Below are positions 1-7,738 of a stretch of 64,000 nt of DNA, piece after piece. Source of the DNA: Chryseobacterium sp. MYb7 (GTDB taxonomy: Bacteria; Bacteroidota; Bacteroidia; Flavobacteriales; Weeksellaceae); contig NZ_PCOU01000011.1 of assembly GCF_002979455.1 (NCBI RefSeq), positions 1 through 64,000 of the forward strand, given 5' to 3'. A model generated the notes under the pieces. It was given only the letters and a program-made list of their open reading frames with translations. It ran no database searches and had not been told where the DNA came from. Both the position numbers and the translations under genes were made by a program. The stretch's first letter is position 1. Each line of letters opens with the position of its first letter.

Positions 1-667
1 AGAAATATAATTCATCGTAAGTAAAATGCTTCGACTAAGCTCAGCATGACACCGCTAATACTTACTGCTAAAAAACCTTAGACATTATACTGTCAGCTTA
101 CTTCCTTTAAAAACTTTTATAAATAAGCTCGGATTCCTACGGAATGACACAATGGGAATAGCAGGATATCTGTACACTGGTTGTTGTATAGGAATTGTAG
201 ATGTAAAAACTCCAGACTGATTACTGAAACCCAGTAACCAGAAACTCGCAACATAATAACCCGAATCACTATACCCCGAAACCCATCATTCATCATTCAT
301 CATTTATAATTCATAATTCATAATTGACTCCCCTTCCCTAGCCCTGATAGAAATGGTTACCCCGCAGTATGGGTTGGAGGGTGAGAGGGTTTGGGTGTAG
401 GAGTGCGCTGGCGCGAGGAGTATGAATGAATAGCAGGATGAAGCTCCTGAGAATGTTCGGGAGTGAGAGGGTTGGAGGGGCGAGCATGACTGTAGCTAGG
501 TTTGAGAACAAGAAGGTATGGGTGTGGAAAGGCTATAGCTATTTCTTTATATATATGATGAATGTTGGGAGCAATCTCACGAGCAAAGATCATTAATATA
601 GTAATGTTGAAAAAGGATTTTGCTTATACTATATATAATATATGTAGAATCACTTCATAAATTAGGA
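1..667. other. Non-coding region with dispersed repeats
   Basis: No credible gene was found here. The stretch holds a dispersed repeat (27-90), a short repeat of the type GGATTCCTACGGAATGACAC (131-150), a run of near-identical CATTCAT/AATTCAT units (about 286-326) and a G-rich minus/plus skewed block (about 370-500). An open frame on the minus strand over 357-593 is Pro/His/Ser-rich with no recognisable domain and is probably chance. The upstream neighbour, if any, lies outside the window. Confidence 0.6.
27..90 (+). repeat. Dispersed intergenic repeat, copy 1
   Basis: The block starting TGCTTCGACTAAGCTCAGCA matches 21207-21268 over its whole length with a few substitutions and one indel. 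Weaker similarity continues to about 128. Both copies lie between genes, so it is an intergenic dispersed repeat of unknown function. Confidence 0.75.
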
Positions 668-1714
668 TTAATCAAACAATCTTAGTTGCTGGTCTCGGGT
701 TCCGGTGAAGTTGGAGGTTGAAAGCTTTGGAAATTCTTTCCCTTCAAAAAACTTCTTTTTGCCAATCTTAAATGTGGTGTGAATCATTTCTGCAATATTA
801 CCCTCTCCTCTCTGTCTTTCAAAATATCTTTTATCACCTAATTTTCCACCACGCATAGATCTGATGAGATTTAATACTTTCTGCGCTCTGTCCGGAAAAT
901 GGGATTCAATCCAATTCACAAAAACAGGCTCAACGGTATCATTTAATCTTACCAGGGTATATCCGAATCCTAAAGCTCCAGCATCGGAAATGGCTTTTAA
1001 TATATTCAATGGTTCATCACTATTGAGTCCGGGAATAATGGGAGCGACCATGACATGTACGGGAATTTTATTTTCTGAAAGGATTTCTACAGCTTTTAAT
1101 TTATTTTTTGCAGAACTTGTTCTAGGCTCCATCTTTCGTCTCAGGTCTTCATTGATTGTTGGGATACTTAGAGAGACTGACACCAGATTTTGTTCTGCCA
1201 TGGGTTTTAAAATATCCAGATCTCTTAAGACCAGTGCGTTTTTTGTCAGAATATTGACAGGATGTCTGTAATCAAGACAAACCTGCAGCAATTTTCTGGT
1301 AATTTCGAATTGTCTTTCGGCCGGCTGATAGCAATCTGTGTTTCCAGACAGAAGAATCGGGGCTGCTTTATAGCCTCTCTTTTGAAAAAACTTTTCCAGG
1401 AGTTCGGGAGCATTCTTTTTTACCATGATTTTTCTTTCAAAATCAATTCCGGCACTATAGCCCCAATATTCATGGGTAGGTCTTGCAAAACAGTAAGAAC
1501 ATCCGTGTTCACATCCCTGATAAGGATTCATGGAATATTCCATCGGAAGATCTTCGCTTTTGACCTGATTAACAATTGTTTTGGGGAATACTTCGGTGAA
1601 AGAGGTCTTTACTATTTCGAAATCTTCATCTTCCGGCTCATAGGTATACCTGTCGAAGCGATTGACAACGTTCCGCTGAGCTCCCTGACCTTTTATGAAA
1701 TTTTCGTTTTGCAT
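668..1714 (-). CDS. PA0069-family radical SAM protein
   Basis: A 348-residue radical SAM protein. The cluster-binding motif is CEHGCSYC (Cys68, Cys72, Cys75; C-X3-C-X2-C), preceded by MNPYQG. This is the pattern of the PA0069 / spore photoproduct lyase-like (Rv2578c, SplB) group, which binds a 4Fe-4S cluster and S-adenosylmethionine. The substrate of this family is not known, and I do not infer DNA photolesion repair. The length is normal for the group. The ATG start is followed by a basic N-terminus and no signal peptide, so the protein should be cytoplasmic. It is monocistronic as far as can be seen, and the gene upstream on the same strand ends in a terminator at 1776-1811. Confidence 0.85.
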   Translation of the reverse strand: MQNENFIKGQGAQRNVVNRFDRYTYEPEDEDFEIVKTSFTEVFPKTIVNQVKSEDLPMEYSMNPYQGCEHGCSYCFARPTHEYWGYSAGIDFERKIMVKKNAPELLEKFFQKRGYKAAPILLSGNTDCYQPAERQFEITRKLLQVCLDYRHPVNILTKNALVLRDLDILKPMAEQNLVSVSLSIPTINEDLRRKMEPRTSSAKNKLKAVEILSENKIPVHVMVAPIIPGLNSDEPLNILKAISDAGALGFGYTLVRLNDTVEPVFVNWIESHFPDRAQKVLNLIRSMRGGKLGDKRYFERQRGEGNIAEMIHTTFKIGKKKFFEGKEFPKLSTSNFTGTRDQQLRLFD

Positions 1715-1775
1715 TCTGATGTAAAATTAGAGTGGAATTTTTATAAAATAATGAGTTTTAACATTAAAGTTTTCC

Positions 1776-1811
1776 ACAAAAAAAATCCAACACTTTCAAA
1801 AGCGTTGGATT
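1776..1811 (-). terminator. Rho-independent terminator of the 1838-2032 gene
   Basis: Read on the minus strand, AATCCAAC and GTTGGATT (1784-1811) pair, with further CTT/AAG pairing after one mismatch. An uninterrupted T tract follows (complement of the A run at 1777-1785). It lies just downstream of the small minus-strand gene. Confidence 0.8.
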
Positions 1812-1837
1812 TAAACATAATTAAATATATTTTTTTA

Positions 1838-2032
1838 CTACTTCAGCGCGTAAAATTCCACTCCGTGTGTTTCATCGTCGTGGTTCTTTTCATCAAAGTG
1901 TCTGTGATAATCCGAATAGGAATCACTATATTTTTTATCTTTTTTTGTCAAAATTTTTTTAATACTAATTAAGCCTAATACTGCCAAAAGACCTACTCCT
2001 CCTGCCAGTAAAACTCCAACTTCTTTTTTCAT
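1838..2032 (-). CDS. Small membrane protein, unknown function
   Basis: A 64-residue protein with one N-terminal hydrophobic segment (about residues 5-24, rich in Gly, Leu, Val, Ile) and then a polar, Lys/Asp/His-rich tail. I do not recognise a family. Support that it is real comes from the ATG start, a clean terminator just downstream and an upstream region with a promoter-like TACTTTTTG (one T longer than TAnnTTTG). It would sit in the inner membrane with the charged tail on one side. Confidence 0.6.
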   Translation of the reverse strand: MKKEVGVLLAGGVGLLAVLGLISIKKILTKKDKKYSDSYSDYHRHFDEKNHDDETHGVEFYALK

Positions 2033-2055
2033 ATTTTCTTTGATTTAATATTGTT

Positions 2056-2174
2056 ACCATTGCAAAAAGTATACCTATTTATTTTTTTAAAATTATAAAT
2101 TTTGTTAACATTAAACTTTATTTTTATGAAAATTATAATCTGCTATTTTTCTTATATTTAAAAATTGCAATGGT
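2056..2174. promoter_or_regulatory. Divergent promoter region with an inverted repeat
   Basis: TTGCAATGGT occurs at 2165-2174 on the plus strand and as its complement at 2056-2065, one arm facing each divergent gene. Each arm sits just after a promoter-like -7 box: TATATTTA at 2153-2160 for the plus gene and TACTTTTTG on the minus strand for the small membrane protein. Neither box is perfect. Confidence 0.35.
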
Positions 2175-2207
2175 TTAATTATTGTACTTAACAAGAAAAA
2201 TATTATT

Positions 2208-2558
2208 ATGGAAAATCCAGAAAACATCGACAGAATGACGACCTTAAGCGAAGTCATGAAAACACTTTCTGAAAGGGGAATACAGAGAGAATTCAGGATG
2301 AATGAGAATTGTGAAATGAAGTTTGAAAATTCTGAGAAAGTCTATCAGCCTGCAGAATTGGTGATTTTAAAAACATATCGTTTTGAAGGAGACAGCAATC
2401 CTGATGATAGCGCAGTGCTTTATGTAGTAAAAGATGGTGCCGGAAACCGTGGAATGATCATAGATTCATACGGAGCAGACAGTAATTATCCCGGGGAAGA
2501 GTTTGATAAGTTTCTAAGAGATATCCCTATATTGGAAAGTGATGAGTTCAATTTTTAA
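2208..2558 (+). CDS. Small conserved Bacteroidota protein
   Basis: A 116-residue soluble acidic protein with the core FEGDSNPDDSAVLYVV (residues about 63-78). This core is characteristic of a roughly 100-residue Bacteroidota family that databases sometimes label phosphoribosylpyrophosphate synthetase. No PRPP synthetase fold or PRPP loop is visible and the protein is far too short, so I do not accept that name. No signal peptide or membrane segment is seen. It is transcribed alone and converges on the AsmA-like gene across a 75-bp inverted repeat. The function is unknown. Confidence 0.7.
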   Translation: MENPENIDRMTTLSEVMKTLSERGIQREFRMNENCEMKFENSEKVYQPAELVILKTYRFEGDSNPDDSAVLYVVKDGAGNRGMIIDSYGADSNYPGEEFDKFLRDIPILESDEFNF

Positions 2559-2579
2559 ACTGAACCTATTCTATATTAA

Positions 2580-2654
2580 TTCTTTAAACCATTAAGCTTA
2601 ATTTAAAAGGCTGTTTGTTTCTAGACGATCGTTACATCTTAATGGTTTAAAGAA
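2580..2654. repeat. 17-bp perfect inverted repeat element
   Basis: TTCTTTAAACCATTAAG at 2580-2596 is exactly repeated in reverse complement at 2638-2654, with a 41-nt spacer. It fills the gap between two convergent genes. No T tract follows either arm, so it is not a typical intrinsic terminator, though the transcript hairpin could still protect 3' ends. Confidence 0.8.
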
Positions 2655-2655
2655 A

Positions 2656-5307
2656 TTATTCTCCGGAATTTTCTTTTTTCTTGAATATATTGTTCAGAAA
2701 ACCCTTCTTTTCCTTTTTTTCTACTTCCGGTTTCGGAGCCTCTTTTTTATTTTTGATCTCCTGCTTTATTTCTTTTACAGACTGTTTCATATCTTTCACG
2801 GAGGAAACGGCCTCTTTTACCTTTTTTTCTGTCTTTTCTACATTTTTACCAATGAGCGTTTTCTTCAATCCTTGCTCAATTCCTTTCCAGAACAGATTAA
2901 AGAAAGACTTTGTCGGGTCACGTTCTACATTTTCTACGGCAACAGCTTCAGGAAAGCTTCCTGAATTTGATTTCAGAAAAACATTGGCAACGGCCGTGAG
3001 AAACCCTTTTTTCTCGTGATTATTCTTATTGAGTACCGCAATTTTCAGATCTTTATGTTTAAGATTAAAGGTTCCGTGTAATCCTGCAGGATTGCCTTTA
3101 AAATTAAAAAGCATTTCCTGAATTGTTCCTTCTGTAGCCGTCACATGAAGATAAGGTCTGATAAACGGATTGATTCCACTGGCGGGAAGATTTGTAGTTT
3201 TCCCTGAAATGGCAAAATTATCGTTCTTATCGGCAACATCGAAGCTCCAGTTTACGGAAAGGGGTGACAGATTCATGAATGAACAATTGATTTTAATGTC
3301 AACTTTTGTAGGGTTTCCCTTTATTTTAGCAGAATTCAGGTTTCTGACATTCATATTAAAGTTACTGAATATCAGTTTTCCAGGCCCCATACTTTCCGGA
3401 GTGTCTTCTTCATAGACTAATACTGAATTTTTCAAATCAAGATTATTGATGGTCATCGGAATTTTAATGGATCGCAGCATTTTGGAATACAATGCTTTTA
3501 TTTTTGGATCGTCTTTCGGAATTTTACTCCTAAAAATATTGGCATCTGCCGACTGGATCGTAACATGGGAAGCGTTCACCATTTTGTCATGAGAAAACAA
3601 ATCCCACGTTCCTTCTGCAATTATTTGTCCGGCTTTTATATCATACAAATCTCTTTCAACGGGGATCATTTTGATAAACTGTGCTCTCGAAACGAGAGGT
3701 TTCATTGCAAAATTATTGATCTGAACTTTATTTTTATTAAGCTTAAGAAGCCCTAAACTCATGTTGTAGAACTGTGTTTTGTAAGCCAAATTCCGAGTGG
3801 TGAGATAATAATCTTTAACCTTAAAGGATAACCCTGGTTGATTTGGCTTGGGCGCTAGTTCAATAGCATTAAGTGTGGCATTCAAATCATGAAAAACCAC
3901 GGGCTCCTTTCCGTTATCATAGGTAATATTTGAATTTTTCAAAGACATTTTCCCTATAACAACAGATTGTATGATGCCGGGTTCCGGAGTTTTATTTTGC
4001 TTCTTCTCCCCTGCTTTGACCGTTCCATTTACATTCTCCAGAAGAATATCTTTGAGATCCAGATTCACTTTTTTATTAAGAAATTCTAATTTATTAATAT
4101 TAAAAGCAATGTGGTTTGTCTTTATATCAGCCGTTGTTTTTCCTGTTGACGGAGTTTCTGATGTCAGCAGAACATCCATGATTTCTCCGCTTTTAGGGCT
4201 CAATGCAAAACTTCTTATAGAGATATTTTGATGATTGGAATACTGGATATCTTTTCCGGAAAGCAAAAAATCTTTATATCCGATAGGAATTACCTGTTGT
4301 GCGCTTTCTTTATTAAACATCAGCTGATTGATATTCAGATTAAGATTTCCTACAGAAAAAAGTTTGTTCCCATCCGGTTTATTGATCTGAACTACGGCAT
4401 TATTCAGTTTTATATTTTTTAAATCAACCTCAAAACGGGAGTTTTTATTATTTTTTATCGCTTTTACCCCTGTATTATACACTGTAAAAGAAGGTTTTTG
4501 AAACTCTGCATTGGCAAGCGATACCTTATTTTTAATCAAAACCACATCTTTGAACTCCATCTTTGGAACACTGAATTCAAATAACTGGGGCTTTTTAGGA
4601 TAAAACTTTTTAAACTGAGTGAAAGAAAGAAGCGGAGTCAGCCTGAAATTTTCAACTGACATCTGCCCATCATGTGTGTTTATAGTACTGATGGTAATAG
4701 CATACGTTTCATCGGGACGGAAAAAGAATTTCTCTCCTTTAATGCTGTATCTGTCAAAAACTACAGGAAGTTTATCTTCAACAGATTCTTCTGTCATCTG
4801 TAAATTTTCTACAAACAGATCCAGTTGGTCCACAGATAAAAATTTCTGTTTGGTATGCTTAAAAACGGCAATCTTACCACCATTGATTCTTATATTTTCA
4901 AATAAGAACGGACTTGTTTTTTTTCCTGTTTTCCTATCAACCGGTTTTGCAAGGATGATATTTAAATTGGGTTTTGCCAGCAGGAGATCTGAAGAGCTTA
5001 TTCTTTTATTAAAAATAGCATCGTAGATCCCAAAACGGTTTATTTTAAGAGTATCAATAGTGCCCTGCAGTCCAATAACGTCAGTGTTTTGAGGATCTTT
5101 ACTGTTGACAGAAATTCCGGAAGCAAAGATATTTCCGGTTCCTAAATCTACATCCAGAGTTTTATAAGAAACTTTATAATCGGTATTCTTTTTTATGTAT
5201 TCCGGAAGCTGGGTTTTAAGCCATATATTCAGTCCGAAATTCGCAGCAAGAAGAATTCCTGCCAGGATTCCGAAACTTATCAATAGTCTTTTAACCCATT
5301 TTCTCAT
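2656..5307 (-). CDS. AsmA/TamB-like envelope protein
   Basis: An 883-residue protein with one N-terminal membrane anchor (about residues 7-27) followed by a long, repetitive beta-rich region. It ends in a Lys/Glu-rich, probably helical tail (about residues 820-883). This architecture is that of the AsmA-like superfamily (AsmA, YhdP, TamB, DUF748), whose members sit in the inner membrane and span or border the periplasm, with roles in lipid transport and outer-membrane homeostasis. The assignment rests on architecture and sequence texture rather than on one decisive motif. The DUF2797 gene lies 31 bp upstream on the same strand, so co-transcription is likely. Confidence 0.65.
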   Translation of the reverse strand: MRKWVKRLLISFGILAGILLAANFGLNIWLKTQLPEYIKKNTDYKVSYKTLDVDLGTGNIFASGISVNSKDPQNTDVIGLQGTIDTLKINRFGIYDAIFNKRISSSDLLLAKPNLNIILAKPVDRKTGKKTSPFLFENIRINGGKIAVFKHTKQKFLSVDQLDLFVENLQMTEESVEDKLPVVFDRYSIKGEKFFFRPDETYAITISTINTHDGQMSVENFRLTPLLSFTQFKKFYPKKPQLFEFSVPKMEFKDVVLIKNKVSLANAEFQKPSFTVYNTGVKAIKNNKNSRFEVDLKNIKLNNAVVQINKPDGNKLFSVGNLNLNINQLMFNKESAQQVIPIGYKDFLLSGKDIQYSNHQNISIRSFALSPKSGEIMDVLLTSETPSTGKTTADIKTNHIAFNINKLEFLNKKVNLDLKDILLENVNGTVKAGEKKQNKTPEPGIIQSVVIGKMSLKNSNITYDNGKEPVVFHDLNATLNAIELAPKPNQPGLSFKVKDYYLTTRNLAYKTQFYNMSLGLLKLNKNKVQINNFAMKPLVSRAQFIKMIPVERDLYDIKAGQIIAEGTWDLFSHDKMVNASHVTIQSADANIFRSKIPKDDPKIKALYSKMLRSIKIPMTINNLDLKNSVLVYEEDTPESMGPGKLIFSNFNMNVRNLNSAKIKGNPTKVDIKINCSFMNLSPLSVNWSFDVADKNDNFAISGKTTNLPASGINPFIRPYLHVTATEGTIQEMLFNFKGNPAGLHGTFNLKHKDLKIAVLNKNNHEKKGFLTAVANVFLKSNSGSFPEAVAVENVERDPTKSFFNLFWKGIEQGLKKTLIGKNVEKTEKKVKEAVSSVKDMKQSVKEIKQEIKNKKEAPKPEVEKKEKKGFLNNIFKKKENSGE

Positions 5308-5338
5308 ATTTTGTAATTTGGTTTTATTTTTTCATTGA

Positions 5339-6136
5339 TTAATTCCTTATTTCAAGGTCAATCACATAGCCTTCATGTCCCCTTACATTGATGAAATTTC
5401 CTCCTTCAAATCCAAGATACTGCCCTTTGATTCCTGTAAGTTTTCCAGTAAATTCAGGTTTTTTATCTAATGTAAATGAAGTCACCTTTGTTGGTTTTTC
5501 AAAAGGATAATCGAACATCCACAATTCCTCTCCCTCACTATAGAATTTCTGAAAATCTTCGGGGAAATATTCTTTTATCTTCTGTCTGAAGTCCGCAAGG
5601 TCTATTTCTCCTTCAAAATCATCCTGCAGCATTTTTCGCCAATTGGTTTTGTCTGATAAATGATCTTTTAAAGCCACTTCTATCATTCCTGCTTCATAGC
5701 GGTTTTCGGTTCTTGCTATAGGTAATGCAAAAGTTGCACCCTGATCAATCCATCTCGTAGGAATCTGGGTATTTCTCGTAACTCCAACTTTTACATCCCC
5801 TGTATAAGCCAGATACACCGTGTGCGGCTGAAGCTGAATTTGTTTTTCAACCTCCAGATCTCTTTCTGCAACTCCTAAATGTGCCGTAGAAAGCTCCGGA
5901 CGGATAATGGTATCACTTGCATAAGGACTTTCAAAAAAACAGCTTTTGCAGAATCCCATCCTGTAAATAGGTTTATTTTCCCCACAGTTTACACACTGGA
6001 ATCCGGTATGCCTGACACTTAACTCCTTTCCAATCAACCCATTCATATGAATCAGATCCCCTGAAAGATTGAGATAGTATTGGATTGGCTTTGCATCGTA
6101 ACTTGTCATCTTTAAAATTTGCCCTTGAAACTGCAT
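5339..6136 (-). CDS. DUF2797 domain protein
   Basis: A 265-residue protein of the DUF2797 family. A four-cysteine zinc-ribbon-like element is visible (Cys48, Cys51, Cys63, Cys66). The stretch YLAYTGDVKVGVTR...RWIDQGA (from about residue 128) resembles the core of a GIY-YIG nuclease domain, but I cannot confirm the catalytic set. The function of the family is not established. The protein has no signal peptide. It is divergent from the epimerase gene and is followed after 31 bp by the AsmA-like gene. Confidence 0.75.
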   Translation of the reverse strand: MQFQGQILKMTSYDAKPIQYYLNLSGDLIHMNGLIGKELSVRHTGFQCVNCGENKPIYRMGFCKSCFFESPYASDTIIRPELSTAHLGVAERDLEVEKQIQLQPHTVYLAYTGDVKVGVTRNTQIPTRWIDQGATFALPIARTENRYEAGMIEVALKDHLSDKTNWRKMLQDDFEGEIDLADFRQKIKEYFPEDFQKFYSEGEELWMFDYPFEKPTKVTSFTLDKKPEFTGKLTGIKGQYLGFEGGNFINVRGHEGYVIDLEIRN

Positions 6137-6199
6137 ATTATATTTATATTGCTTTTTTAAGTAAATTTAATGATTATATTTTTCAAAAAGTAAAATTTA

Positions 6200-6207
6200 T
6201 ATTTTTG
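6200..6207 (+). promoter_or_regulatory. -7 box of the epimerase promoter
   Basis: TATTTTTG is a perfect match to the Bacteroidota TAnnTTTG -7 consensus, 18 bp before the ATG at 6226. Confidence 0.6.
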
Positions 6208-6225
6208 TACTCATAAAAAATACAA

Positions 6226-7254
6226 ATGGTTTATCTTGTAACAGGCGGTAGTGGGTTCATCGGATCTCATTTAATTGAACGATTATTAAGAAATGGACAT
6301 TCTGTCATAAACATTGACAATTTTGATGATTTCTATAACTATCAAGTAAAAATTAAAAATACTTTAGAGTCAATTGGTAAAATTTCGGATTTTGAATACT
6401 CAGACAAAGAGACTGATATCCGCCAATTGATTTCACTTACTCATTCTGACCAATATTCCCTCTATTGGCAGGATATCCGAGACCAAAAAGGTCTTGAAAA
6501 CATCTTTAAAAACCACCATATTGATATGGTGATTCATCTGGCTGCACTTGCTGGTGTACGCCCTTCCATTGAGCGTCCTTTAGAATATGAAGAAGTGAAT
6601 GTAAGAGGCACAATGAATCTTTGGGAACTGTGTAAGGATTTTAATATTAAAAAATTTATTTGCGCCTCCTCGTCAAGTGTTTATGGAAACAATGAAAAAG
6701 TTCCTTTCGCGGAAACAGACAATGTAGACAATCCTATATCACCTTATGCAGCTACCAAAAAAAGCGGAGAAATCATAGGACATGTTTATCATAATCTATA
6801 TCATATAGATATGATCCAGCTTAGGTTCTTCACGGTATATGGGCCAAGACAAAGACCAGACCTCGCAATACATAAATTTGTAAAGCTCATTTCAGAAGAT
6901 CAGGAAATTCCTTTTTATGGTGACGGAAATACTGCCAGAGACTATACTTATATAGATGATATTATTGACGGTATTACCAAGTCTATCCTTTATCTGGAAA
7001 CCAATTCCGGGGTTTATGAAGTGCTTAACCTAGGAGAAAATCAGGTGATCACTTTATCTGAGATGGTTGCCACTATAGAAAGTGTATTGGGAAAAACTAC
7101 CACTAGAAAAATTCTGCCAATGCAGCCCGGAGATGTCACAAAAACGAATGCAGATATTACCAAAGCAAAGGATTTAATAGGGTATAAACCGGCCACAGAC
7201 TTCCAAAATGGCATAAAAAAATTTGTGGAATGGTTTTTGAGAAAACGACATTAA
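6226..7254 (+). CDS. NAD-dependent nucleotide-sugar epimerase
   Basis: A 342-residue short-chain dehydrogenase of the extended SDR (GalE-like) type. The NAD-binding motif TGGSGFIG lies at residues 6-13, the catalytic Tyr-Lys pair YAATK at 174-178, and a Ser-rich segment SSSSVYG comes before it. The stretch TVYGPRQRPD is typical of UDP-glucuronate 4-epimerases and related UDP-sugar epimerases, so the substrate is probably a UDP-sugar used for surface polysaccharide. A GDP-mannose dehydratase label is less likely. No polysaccharide genes lie nearby. It has its own promoter and is cytoplasmic. Confidence 0.8.
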   Translation: MVYLVTGGSGFIGSHLIERLLRNGHSVINIDNFDDFYNYQVKIKNTLESIGKISDFEYSDKETDIRQLISLTHSDQYSLYWQDIRDQKGLENIFKNHHIDMVIHLAALAGVRPSIERPLEYEEVNVRGTMNLWELCKDFNIKKFICASSSSVYGNNEKVPFAETDNVDNPISPYAATKKSGEIIGHVYHNLYHIDMIQLRFFTVYGPRQRPDLAIHKFVKLISEDQEIPFYGDGNTARDYTYIDDIIDGITKSILYLETNSGVYEVLNLGENQVITLSEMVATIESVLGKTTTRKILPMQPGDVTKTNADITKAKDLIGYKPATDFQNGIKKFVEWFLRKRH

Positions 7255-7365
7255 GTAAATTGCTGACACAACTGCCATTCAGTTTGTGACAGTCGTTTAT
7301 AAGAAAAAATTATAAAAAGAATTGAAAATCAAGTATAAAAAAGTTTATTATACAACCTATTTTTA

Positions 7366-7373
7366 TACTTTTG
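7366..7373 (+). promoter_or_regulatory. -7 box of the DUF2795-secA promoter
   Basis: TACTTTTG fits TAnnTTTG exactly and lies 17 bp before the ATG at 7391. No strong -33 TTG is seen at the usual distance. Confidence 0.6.
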
Positions 7374-7390
7374 CAAAAAATTAGAAAATT

Positions 7391-7612
7391 ATGTACTGGA
7401 CATTAGAATTAGCTTCATATTTAAGTGACGCACCTTGGCCAATGACAAAAGCAGAGCTTATTGACTACGCGATCAGAACTGGTGCACCTATGGAGGTAGT
7501 AGAAAACCTTCAGGCAATCGAAGACGAAGGAGAAATTTATGAATCTATCGAAGAAGTATGGAGCGACTATCCTACTGACGAGGATTTCCTTTGGAACGAG
7601 GACGAATATTAA
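7391..7612 (+). CDS. DUF2795 domain protein
   Basis: A 73-residue, strongly acidic protein matching the DUF2795 family of small bacterial proteins. The middle (about residues 15-45) should be helical, and the C-terminus is rich in Glu, Asp, Trp and Tyr. No catalytic motif is visible. It sits upstream of secA on the same strand, an arrangement I recall as common in Bacteroidota, but no functional link to SecA is established. Confidence 0.75.
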   Translation: MYWTLELASYLSDAPWPMTKAELIDYAIRTGAPMEVVENLQAIEDEGEIYESIEEVWSDYPTDEDFLWNEDEY

Positions 7613-7738
7613 TAAAGCGATAAGCTTTAGGCTGCGTGCTTAGAGCTTTTTTGCCCTTTTTTATATATTAATTCACACGATAAGCGTGTCATTTAAAACG
7701 CTTAAAGCATCTTGCATTAAGCATAAAGCAAAAAATTT
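7613..7738 (+). repeat. Repetitive spacer before secA
   Basis: The gap is made of imperfect copies of a TAAGC/AAAGC unit (for example AAAGCATCTTGCATTAAGC). The same texture is seen in the spacers before murD (50144-50205) and after ftsZ (59734-59823). No gene is present. Confidence 0.5.

Noticed and set aside
357-593. 78-codon open frame on the minus strand
   Set aside because: Pro/His/Ser-rich composition, no domain, lies in a skewed repeat-like block with no promoter or terminator; probably chance.
2208-2558. Phosphoribosylpyrophosphate synthetase
   Set aside because: The protein is about 116 residues with no PRPP-binding loop; the name circulates for this small family without visible support.
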